Made by a program: the position numbers and the translations under genes. Shown here piece by piece: positions 43,206 through 51,408 of a stretch of 64,000 nt of DNA. This stretch comes from UBA940 sp031547885 (GTDB lineage Bacteria > Bacteroidota > Bacteroidia > Bacteroidales > Rikenellaceae). Below the pieces are notes generated by a model. It was not told the origin of the DNA. It saw only the letters and a program-made list of their open reading frames with translations, and did no database searches. The stretch covers positions 1 through 64,000 of the forward strand of contig JAVBRO010000006.1 of NCBI GenBank assembly GCA_031547885.1, read 5' to 3'. Positions within the stretch are counted from its first letter, which is position 1. Each line of letters begins with the position of its first letter.

Positions 43206-43607
43206 CTATAATTTTTCGCAAAACTCTATTTTCTCTTCGTTAGGGCCCAGTATAATGAAATACCGTATCCCGCGCTCCCAGAAAGGCAGCGACTGGATCT
43301 CCGGAGTGAGCATGCGGAATCCGCCCGCTTTGACCTCTTCGAAAAGTTCGCCGATATTCCTGACATCCAGGGCGATATGGTCGACGGCACCGGCCTTGAG
43401 CAGGGCTTTCCTGTTTTCGTAGGCCTCGATCGTAAGATTGCCGAGCCGCAGGAACACCACCTTTTCGTCAGCAGCTTTGTTCTCTGTAAGCAGGTCGACG
43501 GTAAAACCCAGCGAGGTATAGAAAGCGATAGTCCGCCCGATATCGTTGGTCGGTATGCCTATATGCTGCAGCCCGCCGCTGTATCTGTTCAGATCGATCA
43601 TTCCCAT
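43206..43607 (-). CDS. VOC (glyoxalase/dioxygenase-like) protein
   Basis: A 133-residue vicinal-oxygen-chelate fold protein. GGLQHIGIPTNDIGRTIAFY opens the first betaalpha-beta-beta-beta unit and VDHIALDVRNIGELFEEVK the second; the final Glu-containing segment (NEEKIEFCEKL) is the usual fourth metal-ligand place. Metal ligands expected are His near residue 16 and Glu in the last strands. The reaction is not determined; members include glyoxalase I and fosfomycin-resistance enzymes. A TATATTTG box at 43633-43640 sits 26 bp upstream of the ATG. Confidence 0.85.
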   Translation of the reverse strand: MGMIDLNRYSGGLQHIGIPTNDIGRTIAFYTSLGFTVDLLTENKAADEKVVFLRLGNLTIEAYENRKALLKAGAVDHIALDVRNIGELFEEVKAGGFRMLTPEIQSLPFWERGIRYFIILGPNEEKIEFCEKL

Positions 43608-43632
43608 AGAATTAGTTTATATTCCGGTTTTA

Positions 43633-43640
43633 CAAATATA
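43633..43640 (-). promoter_or_regulatory. -7 box for the VOC gene (TATATTTG)
   Basis: Consensus TAnnTTTG on the minus strand, leader of about 22 nt. Confidence 0.6.
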
Positions 43641-43664
43641 GACTTTTTTCTCTATTTAATCTTT

Positions 43665-43696
43665 CAAAAAAGAAGGGCGGCCTTTACAGACCGCCC
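43665..43696 (-). terminator. Hairpin downstream of the tRNA-like duplicate
   Basis: GGGCGG/CCGCCC stem followed on the minus strand by TTCTTTTTTG, in the same relation to the duplicated tRNA 3' end at 43698-43717 as the next hairpin is to the real tRNA. Confidence 0.65.
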
Positions 43697-43697
43697 C

Positions 43698-43717
43698 CGT
43701 ACTCCCTCACGGGCTCG
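43698..43717 (-). repeat. Second copy of the tRNA-Lys 3' end (20 bp)
   Basis: CGTACTCCCTCACGGGCTCG here is identical to 43811-43830, which covers the last 18 bases of tRNA-Lys and 2 bases beyond. The two are 113 bp apart. No further tRNA body is recognisable next to this copy. Confidence 0.85.
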
Positions 43718-43779
43718 GCCACAACGCCGGCAGCGGTTTATTTCGAACCAGTGCCGATAACGCCCTAAACTCCGGCAAC

Positions 43780-43808
43780 AAAAAAGCGGTCCCTTTTCAG
43801 AAACCGCT
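43780..43808 (-). terminator. Intrinsic terminator of tRNA-Lys
   Basis: AGCGGT/ACCGCT stem with a 12-base loop and TTTTTTG on the minus strand, starting 5 bp beyond the tRNA. Confidence 0.8.
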
Positions 43809-43812
43809 CTCG

Positions 43813-43885
43813 TACTCCCTCACGGGCTCGAACCGTGGACCCCAACATTAAGAGTGTCGTGCTCTACCAACTGAGCTAAGGAAGC
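43813..43885 (-). tRNA. tRNA-Lys (anticodon CUU)
   Basis: A complete 73-nt cloverleaf: acceptor GCTTCCT/AGGGAGT (with G1-U72 and U4-G69 wobble pairs), D-stem GCTC/GAGC, anticodon stem CGACA/TGTTG with loop CTCTTAA (anticodon CTT, reading AAG), variable loop GGGTC, T-stem CACGG/CCGTG with loop TTCGAGC. The 3' CCA is not encoded. A full promoter (TTTG-N20-TATATTTG) and a terminator bracket it. Confidence 0.96.
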
Positions 43886-43901
43886 ATTTTTTTCGTGGGT
43901 G

Positions 43902-43933
43902 CAAATATAGTGCAAGCCGAGAAATTATGCAAA
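43902..43933 (-). promoter_or_regulatory. Promoter of tRNA-Lys (TTTG-N20-TATATTTG)
   Basis: On the minus strand TTTG (43933-43930), a 20-bp spacer and TATATTTG (43909-43902). The flanking 23 bases GTGCAAATATAGTGCAAGCC GAG are nearly repeated at 45062-45084. Confidence 0.8.
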
Positions 43934-44058
43934 TTTATTTGCAATAAATCCGAGGCGCAGCCTATATGGAACGAGTGCAGCGAGTTAGAAGTTCAAATTA
44001 TTTCCCTGCCAAAAGAAAATCTCCGAAAAAATTGCGGAATCGTCCCGACAGCCCCGCC

Positions 44059-45030
44059 TTACAACCGGGAAAGGCTCTCCACGATCTTATGCTGTTCCTC
44101 CAGGAAACCGATCCTCTCCTTTTCGCCGCTGCCGGTGATCAGCACCGACTGTTTCTGCAGCGAATGCATCCAGAGTTTCGCCTCTTCGAACGTCGCCCTG
44201 TCCGAGGAGACGATCCCATTGAGCAGGAAGGCCTTTATTATCGTCAGCCGGCAGTCGGGCGCGGACACATACACATAACTGGTCTCGACATTCACGCCGG
44301 AGATATAGATATCGACCTTTTTGCCGGTCTCCCTGAACGTTCCCGTACGCGACAAATAGTCTATTTCGTCCAGTATCCTCAACAGGTCGTCCATGATCGA
44401 CATCACCTCGTCGCGGGTTATCAGGCCGATGCAATGGAAATACTCCACGTTGGTAACGAAGTCGCGGAAAAGCATGCGGTCGAAAACGTAATCCCTGTGG
44501 ATGTGTTTGGTCCATCCGCCATATTCTTCCTGCACTCTCTGCAGCTGCTCCGGGACCGCGATATCCCTATATGGCACGGCATGCTCCGAACGGTTCGACT
44601 GGTATTTCCATTTGAGCAGGTAAAACCTGAAAACATGCTCATAGTACACATATAACGGCTGCGGCAATATATTCGTGACCTCTCCTGCATGGGCGTCCGG
44701 ACAATCCTTGCATGATTTCATGATCGCGATGATATCTTCCATCATCGCGAAGTCCGACTCCTGCGGATCCATATACTCGATCAGTTTCAGCCGGAATGGC
44801 TGGGTCTTGGGCGAATTGTCCATCTCCAGGTTATCCAGCGAGATCCCCAGCTGGCGGGAAATGGTCATAACTTCGTAGAAAGTGAACGGCACCTCTTTCC
44901 TCAATCTTCTGTAAACGGCCTCTTTGGCCAGGCACAGCATATCGGCGAGTGTATTTACGACATCTATCTTTTGTGGTATCTTCTGTACAATCTCCCCAAG
45001 GAAACTATTGTACATAGTATCTTCTTTCAT
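44059..45030 (-). CDS. Putative transcriptional regulator, family not recognised
   Basis: A 323-residue soluble protein with no signal peptide. Residues about 10-75 look like a helix-turn-helix region: VNTLADMLCLAKEAVYRRLR is followed by FTFYEVMTISRQLGISLDNL, the usual two-helix spacing of a lambda-repressor-like fold. The remaining 250 residues are mixed and contain many aromatics (VYYEHVFRFYLLKWKYQ); I do not recognise a domain there. Two starts are possible, ATG 45030 and ATG 45015. A TGTATTTG sequence at 45065-45072 would be a near-consensus -7 box. Neighbouring genes do not suggest a target. Confidence 0.8.
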   Translation of the reverse strand: MKEDTMYNSFLGEIVQKIPQKIDVVNTLADMLCLAKEAVYRRLRKEVPFTFYEVMTISRQLGISLDNLEMDNSPKTQPFRLKLIEYMDPQESDFAMMEDIIAIMKSCKDCPDAHAGEVTNILPQPLYVYYEHVFRFYLLKWKYQSNRSEHAVPYRDIAVPEQLQRVQEEYGGWTKHIHRDYVFDRMLFRDFVTNVEYFHCIGLITRDEVMSIMDDLLRILDEIDYLSRTGTFRETGKKVDIYISGVNVETSYVYVSAPDCRLTIIKAFLLNGIVSSDRATFEEAKLWMHSLQKQSVLITGSGEKERIGFLEEQHKIVESLSRL

Positions 45031-45064
45031 AATTTTTATGCGCGGGCATCACATAATAATAGTG

Positions 45065-45072
45065 CAAATACA
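45065..45072 (-). promoter_or_regulatory. Near-consensus -7 box (TGTATTTG) sharing flanks with the tRNA-Lys promoter
   Basis: Seven of eight bases match TAnnTTTG. The 23 bases at 45062-45084 agree with those at 43899-43921 (tRNA-Lys promoter) at 21 positions, beyond the box itself. Confidence 0.45.
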
Positions 45073-45232
45073 GTGAAAGCCGAGAGGCAAGCCAAGTTAC
45101 ACTTGAGCTTGTCCGGGGCGCATCCCATATTGTACGGTAAAGCCGTACAAATATACCAATATTTCCGGGGTTTCATCCCGGCTGCAGCAGGTGAGATGCT
45201 ATTTTTTTTATTGTAATTCCGCCGTTTTTCTC

Positions 45233-45240
45233 TATCTTTG
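45233..45240 (+). promoter_or_regulatory. -7 box for the phosphodiesterase gene, abutting the start codon
   Basis: TATCTTTG ends five bases before ATG 45246. Initiation a few bases downstream would give a leaderless or near-leaderless mRNA. Confidence 0.6.
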
Positions 45241-45245
45241 GGATA

Positions 45246-45737
45246 ATGAAACGGATAGGCATAATATCGGACACCCACGGCTGTTTCGACAAGCCCCTGC
45301 AGGACTTTCTGGCGGGTGTCGACGAGATATGGCACGCCGGCGACATAGGCTCGCTCGAACTGGCCGACCTGATCGCCTCTTTCAAACCCCTTCGTGCGGT
45401 CTACGGCAATATTGATGCCGCACCCACCAGGCGGGCTCTCAAAAAGACCGAGTTCTTCGAGTGCGAGGGACTCAGGGTCATGATGACGCATATCGGCGGA
45501 TACTCGAACCGCTACGAGCAGAGCGTCGCCGAGACCATTGCCGCCAAAAAACCCGACATTCTCGTGACCGGACATTCGCACATCCTGAAAATATTCCGCG
45601 ACAAAACTTTCGGTCTTCTGAACATCAATCCCGGAGCCGCCGGATGCTACGGATTCCACGCCGTGAGGACCGCCGTCAGGCTGATCCTCGCCAACGGCGA
45701 AGTGCGCGACCTCGAAGTCGGCGAATGGCCGCGGTAG
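45246..45737 (+). CDS. YfcE/MJ0936-type metallophosphoesterase
   Basis: A 163-residue calcineurin-like phosphoesterase. The metal-binding signatures are complete: SDTHG near the start, HAGDIGS near residue 31, GNIDAAPTR near 55, and GHSHI with the C-terminal NPGAAG block. Homologues hydrolyse phosphodiesters in vitro, physiological substrate unknown. Only one start is plausible, and the -7 box abuts it, so the message may be leaderless. Confidence 0.95.
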   Translation: MKRIGIISDTHGCFDKPLQDFLAGVDEIWHAGDIGSLELADLIASFKPLRAVYGNIDAAPTRRALKKTEFFECEGLRVMMTHIGGYSNRYEQSVAETIAAKKPDILVTGHSHILKIFRDKTFGLLNINPGAAGCYGFHAVRTAVRLILANGEVRDLEVGEWPR

Positions 45738-46062
45738 TGGCAACGGCCACAGCGATTTGATGATAAAGGTTGTTGATTGTCCGAATCTCCCGGCACAGCG
45801 CCACCCTCATTAAGAACATAATGCAAGTCATAACGATGACGGCAGTTTAGGTTTGTCTCAAAAATAATTTGCTGCGGGCCGACGGCCGTTCAGCAATTTC
45901 CCCCTTTATGCAAAAGATTATATTTATGGATTTTACGAAATTCATAAAATATTCTTATTCTTCGCTTCGTTATATTTCCGTTACAATTTGAAATCAGTTC
46001 AAAAACAAAGTTAATACAGCCCTGTGACAGGGGCCTGATTTCCAAAACGGAGGATATAACAA
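45738..46062. other. Intergenic region without a gene
   Basis: A 325-bp gap. Its first 30 bases (GTGGCAACGGCCACAGCGAT) match the interior of the repeat at 24375-24584. A hairpin GCTGCGGGCC/GGCCGTTCAGC lies near 45871-45894. The rest is AT-rich; the start region holds a GGAGG sequence at 46049-46053, nine bases before the clpA ATG and one of few Shine-Dalgarno-like sites in the window. Confidence 0.6.
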
Positions 46063-48420
46063 ATGCAAAACAGACAATCTAGGCTTCTCGAAAACCTGAT
46101 CGCGCTTTCGGCTTTCGACGCGGAGAAAAAAAACCACCAGACCAATCTGCTCGACAGGATATTCCTGCTGCTTCTGGGCCAGGACAATTGCCACGCCATG
46201 CAGATACTGCGCGGGCGGCTCAAGGATTGGGAACTGTACCAGATAAAGATCCGCGTGGAACGTGAGATCGAAAAAGCCGCAACGACCGCTCCCAAGACCG
46301 GGCGAGAGGAGTTTTTTGCGGAACTGATCGAAAAACTGTCGAACGTTTCGGGTCCGGAAGTGAAGCCCAACACGGCCCACCTGCTTTTGCTCGTGCTCTC
46401 CGACCCCGAGAGCATCACCGCCAGGGTACTCGCCCTGTACCATTTAAAGACAGAGGAAATCTCCCTAGAGCTTGCGAAACTGCCTGCCGAAGAGGGGTAT
46501 GTGAGCGAGATACGCATCATCCGCCGTCGCGACATACGTCCTGAGGAGGATGACTGGGAACTTCCCGAAGACGAGGAGCCGAAATCCAAAAAAGAGAAAC
46601 CGGCGATGCTTGAGAAATACGGCGTCGAACTGACCCGTGCGGCCAAAGAAGGACGCATCGACACAGTCGTGGGGCGCGCCAGGGAGATCGAACGGCTTGT
46701 CCAGATACTGGGCCGCCGCAAGAAGAACAACCCGATACTGGTCGGCGAGGCCGGCGTCGGCAAGAGCGCCATCGTCGAGGGGCTGGCCCTTCGGATAGCC
46801 TCGGGCGAGGCCCCGGATTCACTCAAAGGCAAGAAAGTGCTCTCGCTCGACATGGCTTCACTGATCGCAGGTACGAAATTCCGCGGCGAGTTCGAGGAGC
46901 GCATCAAGGCGCTGATGAACGAACTGGCGAAACAGAAGGACACGATCGTCTTCATCGACGAGATACATACCATCGTGGGCGCGGGAAGCTCGCAGGGCAG
47001 CCTCGACACCGCGAACATACTGAAACCCGCCCTAGCGCGCGGAGAACTGCAGTGTATCGGCGCGACGACGCTCGACGAATACCGCGAGAACATCGAAAAG
47101 GACGCCGCGCTCGAACGCCGTTTCCAGAAGATAATCGTTGAGCCGACAAGCCGCGAGGATACTCTCGAGATACTGCGCAACATCAAACCGCACTACGAAA
47201 AGCATCACTCGGTCGTCTACACCGATGAAGCGCTGTGCGCCTGCGTCGACCTGACGGAACGCTACATCACCGACCGCCACTTCCCCGACAAGGCAATCGA
47301 CGCGATGGACGAAGCGGGTTCCAAGGCGCATATCTTCGGCAATGGCTGCGACGGCAACCCGGTAAAGATCGCTCCCGAACATATCGAGGAGGTTATCACT
47401 ACGATGACGGGCATCCCCGTTGAAAAGATTTCGCAGGGGGAACAGTCGCGCCTGGCAACGCTCCAGCAACACCTTTCCGAAGTCGTTGTGGGACAGGACG
47501 AGGCCGTGGGAAAAGTCGCCCGCTCGATCATCCGCAGCCGCGCGGGACTGAAGGACCCGAACAAACCTACGGGCGTATTCATGTTCGTCGGACCTACCGG
47601 GGTCGGCAAGACCCTGCTGGCGAAAGAACTTTCGAAATGGATGTTCGACCGCAGCGACGCGCTGATCCGCATCGACATGAGCGAATTTTCGGAGAAGCAC
47701 AACGTGTCGCGCCTCATCGGCTCGCCCCCGGGATACGTGGGTTACGGCGAAGGGGGGCAGCTCACGGAAGCGGTCCGCCGCCAGCCCTACTCGGTGGTGC
47801 TGTTCGACGAGGTCGAGAAGGCCCACCCGGACGTCTTCAACGTGATGCTGCAGATGTTCGACGACGGGCACCTCACCGACGGCCTCGGCCGCAAGGTGGA
47901 TTTTCGCAACACCATTATAATAATGACTTCCAATATCGGGTCGCGAGCCATAGCGCAAAAAGGTCCGGCTGTAGGGTACAATACCTCAAAAACGATTAGT
48001 AGAGAAATTGTCAATAAGGATGCGGATTACCGCTGTGCCCTCAACCAGACCTTCGCGCCCGAATTTATAAACCGCATCGACGACGTGGTGATATTCAATA
48101 CGCTCACTGGCGAAGACATAGGCAAAGTGGTCGACCTCGAACTCGGGGAGCTGGTTGCGCGCGCCGGAAAACTGGGCTACAGGCTCGAGATTTCGGAAGC
48201 GGCCAAACGCGAACTCGCGGAGGTGGGCTACGAACCCGAATACGGAGTGCGTTCGCTGAAGCGCGCTATACTCGACCGGATCGAGGAGCCTCTGGCCCAG
48301 ATGATAGTCGAGGGGGGGATAAAACCCGGCGAGACCATCGACATCGTCCACTCGGGCGAAGCGATAGAGCTGCTTGTGAAAAAGCAGTGCGACGACAAAC
48401 TGCCGGTCAAAGCGGCGTAA
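46063..48420 (+). CDS. clpA: ClpA-type ATP-dependent protease subunit
   Basis: A 785-residue AAA+ unfoldase that feeds substrates to ClpP. N-terminal Clp domain (about 1-150), first AAA+ domain with Walker A GEAGVGKSA and Walker B TIVFIDEIHT, second AAA+ domain with Walker A GPTGVGKTL and the sensor/C-terminal D2 block. The segment joining the domains (EEVITTMTGIPVEKISQGEQ) lacks the coiled-coil M domain, so it is ClpA-like rather than ClpB or ClpC. No clpS or clpP lies adjacent. It is preceded by GGAGG nine bases before the ATG, an exception for this phylum. A strong terminator follows. Confidence 0.95.
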   Translation: MQNRQSRLLENLIALSAFDAEKKNHQTNLLDRIFLLLLGQDNCHAMQILRGRLKDWELYQIKIRVEREIEKAATTAPKTGREEFFAELIEKLSNVSGPEVKPNTAHLLLLVLSDPESITARVLALYHLKTEEISLELAKLPAEEGYVSEIRIIRRRDIRPEEDDWELPEDEEPKSKKEKPAMLEKYGVELTRAAKEGRIDTVVGRAREIERLVQILGRRKKNNPILVGEAGVGKSAIVEGLALRIASGEAPDSLKGKKVLSLDMASLIAGTKFRGEFEERIKALMNELAKQKDTIVFIDEIHTIVGAGSSQGSLDTANILKPALARGELQCIGATTLDEYRENIEKDAALERRFQKIIVEPTSREDTLEILRNIKPHYEKHHSVVYTDEALCACVDLTERYITDRHFPDKAIDAMDEAGSKAHIFGNGCDGNPVKIAPEHIEEVITTMTGIPVEKISQGEQSRLATLQQHLSEVVVGQDEAVGKVARSIIRSRAGLKDPNKPTGVFMFVGPTGVGKTLLAKELSKWMFDRSDALIRIDMSEFSEKHNVSRLIGSPPGYVGYGEGGQLTEAVRRQPYSVVLFDEVEKAHPDVFNVMLQMFDDGHLTDGLGRKVDFRNTIIIMTSNIGSRAIAQKGPAVGYNTSKTISREIVNKDADYRCALNQTFAPEFINRIDDVVIFNTLTGEDIGKVVDLELGELVARAGKLGYRLEISEAAKRELAEVGYEPEYGVRSLKRAILDRIEEPLAQMIVEGGIKPGETIDIVHSGEAIELLVKKQCDDKLPVKAA

Positions 48421-48513
48421 CGAAAAAACGCGCCTGTAGAAGCGCGTAACGACAGACTGCCTCCAATGGCAGCGAAACCCGACAACCTTAATTAACCTGA
48501 AACCTTTGTTGAC

Positions 48514-48544
48514 AGGCCGCCCCAATCCCGGGGCGGCCTTTTTT
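48514..48544 (+). terminator. Intrinsic terminator of clpA
   Basis: AGGCCGCCCC/GGGGCGGCCT stem, loop of six bases, followed by TTTTTT. A weaker hairpin (ACGCGC/GCGCGT) lies nearer the gene at 48427. Confidence 0.9.
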
Positions 48545-48615
48545 CAACCAATATATTGTTTCCTCGATTTTTTATTAATTTTACAATCAATCACATGCTA
48601 ACCGGAATAAGTAAT

Positions 48616-49569
48616 ATGAAAAAAATTCTAACCCTCATTGTAATATTGTTTGTCGGAACGACAAAAACATTCGCAACGGCTTGGAATGAGCCCTGGACGG
48701 ACAAAGTGATTAAAGAATCGGATTCGTTCGTTTTGGCAGACATCCTCTCTTTTGATACGAAGAAAGGATTGAAAATCAAAATTGAGAAGCATTTGGGAGG
48801 AGAAGAGCTGCCCAAAGAGATCAACATCACAGATTTTTACCTTCTGGAACTGGCAAGTTTTTCGGGAAGTCCGATTGAAGAATCCCATTTCGAGAAGACG
48901 GGGAAAAGCTATTTTTTCATAAAGAAGAGTAGCAAGGGGAAATATTGCGTAGCTACACCTACAACCGGATTCGATGGCGTCGAAAACGGGAATGTGTCTG
49001 CCACATACCGACACTCTTATCACAAGGCTTTGGCCCCTGCCGATATATATGAAATGACAATGACGGCCATATTTAACCATTATCACCAACTGCCGTATGA
49101 TAAAAAGCCTATAGAGGATTTTATCGACAAGCAACTTTCACAGGCGCCTGCAGGTTTCGGCGAAGATGAAATAGACACATTCTTTTTACAGCATACCGCA
49201 CTGGAGACAATTTTTCACCTGAGACTCGACGGATATTATGAACGGATACTCCCTTTCTTCAACGACAAGACGAATGTTCACAACAGGGTATCCGCTTCAA
49301 GGGCTTTGGTCTCATGCAATACTGCCGAGACCAGGCTGTTGCTATTAGACAGGATCGCGAATAACGATAATGATGATTTCGCAACTGTAATTTGTATTTG
49401 GACCCTACAGGAATTTAAGCCTACGGAACTGAAGCCGGAACTTAATAAGCTCACAAAAAAAGCTTCTACAGAAGAAAACGGATTCGGCGGCAATATAATG
49501 GGCCCAAGAGTGGCCACCCAATTCCCGAATGTTAAAGCCGCATTGGAATCCCTGATTAAAACGCTTTAA
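48616..49569 (+). CDS. Secreted protein of unknown function, AT-rich
   Basis: A 317-residue protein with a signal peptide (MKKILTLIVILFVGTTKTFA). I do not recognise a domain. The C-terminal two thirds are helical and suggest HEAT-like repeats (HNRVSASRALVSCNTAETRL, then DDFATVICIWTLQEFKPTEL). Base and codon use are clearly AT-richer than the flanking genes, pointing to lateral acquisition. The start at 48616 (MKKIL) is chosen over an in-frame start 60 bp upstream because it begins the signal peptide. No partner genes; the next gene is convergent. Confidence 0.8.
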   Translation: MKKILTLIVILFVGTTKTFATAWNEPWTDKVIKESDSFVLADILSFDTKKGLKIKIEKHLGGEELPKEINITDFYLLELASFSGSPIEESHFEKTGKSYFFIKKSSKGKYCVATPTTGFDGVENGNVSATYRHSYHKALAPADIYEMTMTAIFNHYHQLPYDKKPIEDFIDKQLSQAPAGFGEDEIDTFFLQHTALETIFHLRLDGYYERILPFFNDKTNVHNRVSASRALVSCNTAETRLLLLDRIANNDNDDFATVICIWTLQEFKPTELKPELNKLTKKASTEENGFGGNIMGPRVATQFPNVKAALESLIKTL

Positions 49570-49603
49570 CAAAGACAAGGAACTCCGACCGGCCGGGAAC
49601 TGA

Positions 49604-49894
49604 TTATTTTACTATCAGTTCGCGGACCAGTACGGCGCCGGATCGGACGTTTATCTGGTCGCGCAGAAACGTGCGCTGCATGAAGACCTCGTGGCGGACT
49701 ACGGACGAGGTTATTTTCACGGTCATAATACCGTTTTTGTATGTAACAGCGTCGGTACAAGAGGCAACCATAGGGCCTGCCACCTCGGCCCACGTATCGG
49801 GCAGCCGTCCCTCGGCGATCTTCCGCCTGATCGTCGGGTCCCTGAACAGGTCGTCTACCAACTCCCCTACTTTGACTGTCCGTGTCCTGCGCAT
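49604..49894 (-). CDS. DUF721 protein (DciA-like)
   Basis: A 96-residue DUF721 protein, family motif DTWAEVAGPMVASCTDAVTY and the basic ITSSVVRHEVFMQRTFLRDQ end. DUF721/DciA proteins interact with the replicative helicase in many bacteria, though the small Bacteroidota forms have not been assigned. It is typical for this gene to lie behind recF, as here with one small gene between. Start MRRTRTVKVG at 49894 is preferred over an in-frame start 42 bp upstream, which lacks family sequence. Confidence 0.85.
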   Translation of the reverse strand: MRRTRTVKVGELVDDLFRDPTIRRKIAEGRLPDTWAEVAGPMVASCTDAVTYKNGIMTVKITSSVVRHEVFMQRTFLRDQINVRSGAVLVRELIVK

Positions 49895-49935
49895 ATTATT
49901 AAGATTTAAATCCAGGCTATTGAGATTTGACAACA

Positions 49936-50133
49936 TTACTCCTCTGTCTCAAGAATCGGTATGATTATCGATTTATCAAGTTTCTCAATAAAATGTTCTT
50001 TATGACAGAACAGCTGCTGTCCTTCTTCATTGTTAATATTAGAATATACAATAAGCATCATTGCATCTTCCATATTTAAAGATTCGCCACAAAAACAACA
50101 AATTACTTGTTCCGAATTACTGATGCCATCCAT
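49936..50133 (-). CDS. Small protein with Cys-pair zinc-site look
   Basis: A 65-residue protein, MDGISNSEQVICCFCGESLN then a C-terminal FCHKEHFIEKLDKS. The CCFCGE pair and the later CHKEH could form a single zinc site, as in small zinc-ribbon proteins. Its function is unknown. It lies between recF and the DUF721 gene, 38 and 41 bp away, in the same direction, which suggests one recF-linked transcription unit. Codon use is AT-rich, so it may also be a later insertion. Confidence 0.55.
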   Translation of the reverse strand: MDGISNSEQVICCFCGESLNMEDAMMLIVYSNINNEEGQQLFCHKEHFIEKLDKSIIIPILETEE

Positions 50134-50171
50134 AATTTTCCGCTGATCTATTCAATGCTTTTTTGAAATAT

Positions 50172-51278
50172 TTAATTAGTAATTTCCGTCACCTCTCCGT
50201 TTTTGAGTTCGAACAGCGAATATTCGCGGCCGCCGTTACGCAGGATGGTTTCGAGGCGCGGGCGGTTGCAGTCCGATATGAAGACCTGCCCGAAATGCTC
50301 GGTGTCGACCAGCCGGATAAGCCTTTCGACACGCCCTGCGTCGAGCTTGTCGAAAAGGTCGTCCAGAAGCAGTATCGGTTTTTCGCCCAGCGCGTCGCGG
50401 ACAATGGCGAACTGGGCCAGTTTCAGAGCTATGAGGAATGACTTCTGCTGCCCCTGCGAACCGTATTTTTTGAGCGGATGTCCGGCGATGCGCATCACTA
50501 TATCGTCGCGGTGGATGCCTGTGGTGGAGAACTGGTTGATAAAATCCTTCTCACGGGCCGCAGTAAGCACTTCCAGAAAATCGCGTCCTGTCAGCTCCGA
50601 CCGATATCGAAGCTCCACTTCCTCGCGGTCATCGGCGAGCGTGCGGTAGTAGTCGGCGACCAGCGGCTGCAGTTTTTCGATCACGGCGGCACGTTTGTCG
50701 TATATCTTCTGCCCGTGTTCGGCCATCTGCTGGTCGAGGATGCTCAGTATCTCCATCCGTCCGGAATTGACCGGCTGTTTCAAAAGGCGGTTGCGTTCGG
50801 TCAGGACGGTATTGTAGCGCATCAGGGCATTCAGGTATTCGCGGTCGAGCTGCGAGATGAAGGCGTTGAGCCAGCGGCGGCGTTCGTCGGCCGCATCGGC
50901 GATCAGGAAGGCATCGGACGGCGAGACCATCACCATCGGAACCACCCCGACGTGGTCGGAGAGGCGTTCATACTCTTTGCCGCAGTATTTCAGCTTCTTG
51001 CCCGCCTGTGCAGAGAACGAACATACGACGTTCAGGCTGCGCCCTTCGTCGTCGGTGTATTCACCCTCGGCGACGAAGAACTCCCCGCCGTGGCGCAGCG
51101 TCTGGCGGTCGGTCATCCCCAGCGAGCTCTTACACATCGACAGGTAATGCACCGCGTCGAGAACATTGGTTTTCCCCGCCCCGTTCTCGCCCACAAAACA
51201 GTTGATCCCCGCCGAAAATTCGGGCGCGGCGGAAGCTATGTTCTTGAAGTTGACGAGCGACAGTTTGCGCAGTTTCAT
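50172..51278 (-). CDS. recF: DNA replication/repair protein RecF
   Basis: RecF is an SMC-like ATPase that loads RecA at single-strand gaps. The 368-residue protein has Walker A VGENGAGKTNVLDAVHYL, signature KKYGSQGQQKSFLIALKLAQ and Walker B ILLLDDLFDKLD, with the D-loop after it. Length is normal. ATG 51278 follows a TAACTTTG box by 22 bp. Downstream genes are the small Cys-pair protein and the DUF721 protein. Confidence 0.96.
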   Translation of the reverse strand: MKLRKLSLVNFKNIASAAPEFSAGINCFVGENGAGKTNVLDAVHYLSMCKSSLGMTDRQTLRHGGEFFVAEGEYTDDEGRSLNVVCSFSAQAGKKLKYCGKEYERLSDHVGVVPMVMVSPSDAFLIADAADERRRWLNAFISQLDREYLNALMRYNTVLTERNRLLKQPVNSGRMEILSILDQQMAEHGQKIYDKRAAVIEKLQPLVADYYRTLADDREEVELRYRSELTGRDFLEVLTAAREKDFINQFSTTGIHRDDIVMRIAGHPLKKYGSQGQQKSFLIALKLAQFAIVRDALGEKPILLLDDLFDKLDAGRVERLIRLVDTEHFGQVFISDCNRPRLETILRNGGREYSLFELKNGEVTEITN

Positions 51279-51300
51279 CGTACGGCTGTTTTACCAACTC

Positions 51301-51308
51301 CAAAGTTA
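51301..51308 (-). promoter_or_regulatory. -7 box for recF (TAACTTTG)
   Basis: Fits TAnnTTTG on the minus strand; leader of about 19 nt to ATG 51278. Confidence 0.55.
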
Positions 51309-51372
51309 GCAAATATCCCGGGATTGCCCTCAAATTTTAACCGCCCGTATTTCTTTTTTATTCAAAAACTTC

Positions 51373-51380
51373 TACCTTTG
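51373..51380 (+). promoter_or_regulatory. -7 box for the TPR-ribH operon (TACCTTTG)
   Basis: Fits TAnnTTTG; leader of about 68 nt to the ATG at 51452, which includes the heptamer repeats at 51409-51440. Confidence 0.5.
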
Positions 51381-51408
51381 TACCCTGATTTAAAAAACCC
51401 GAATAATA

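Noticed and set aside
43698..43885. An intact integrated element at tRNA-Lys
   Set aside because: The two tRNA 3' copies are only 113 bp apart and no integrase or cargo gene is present.
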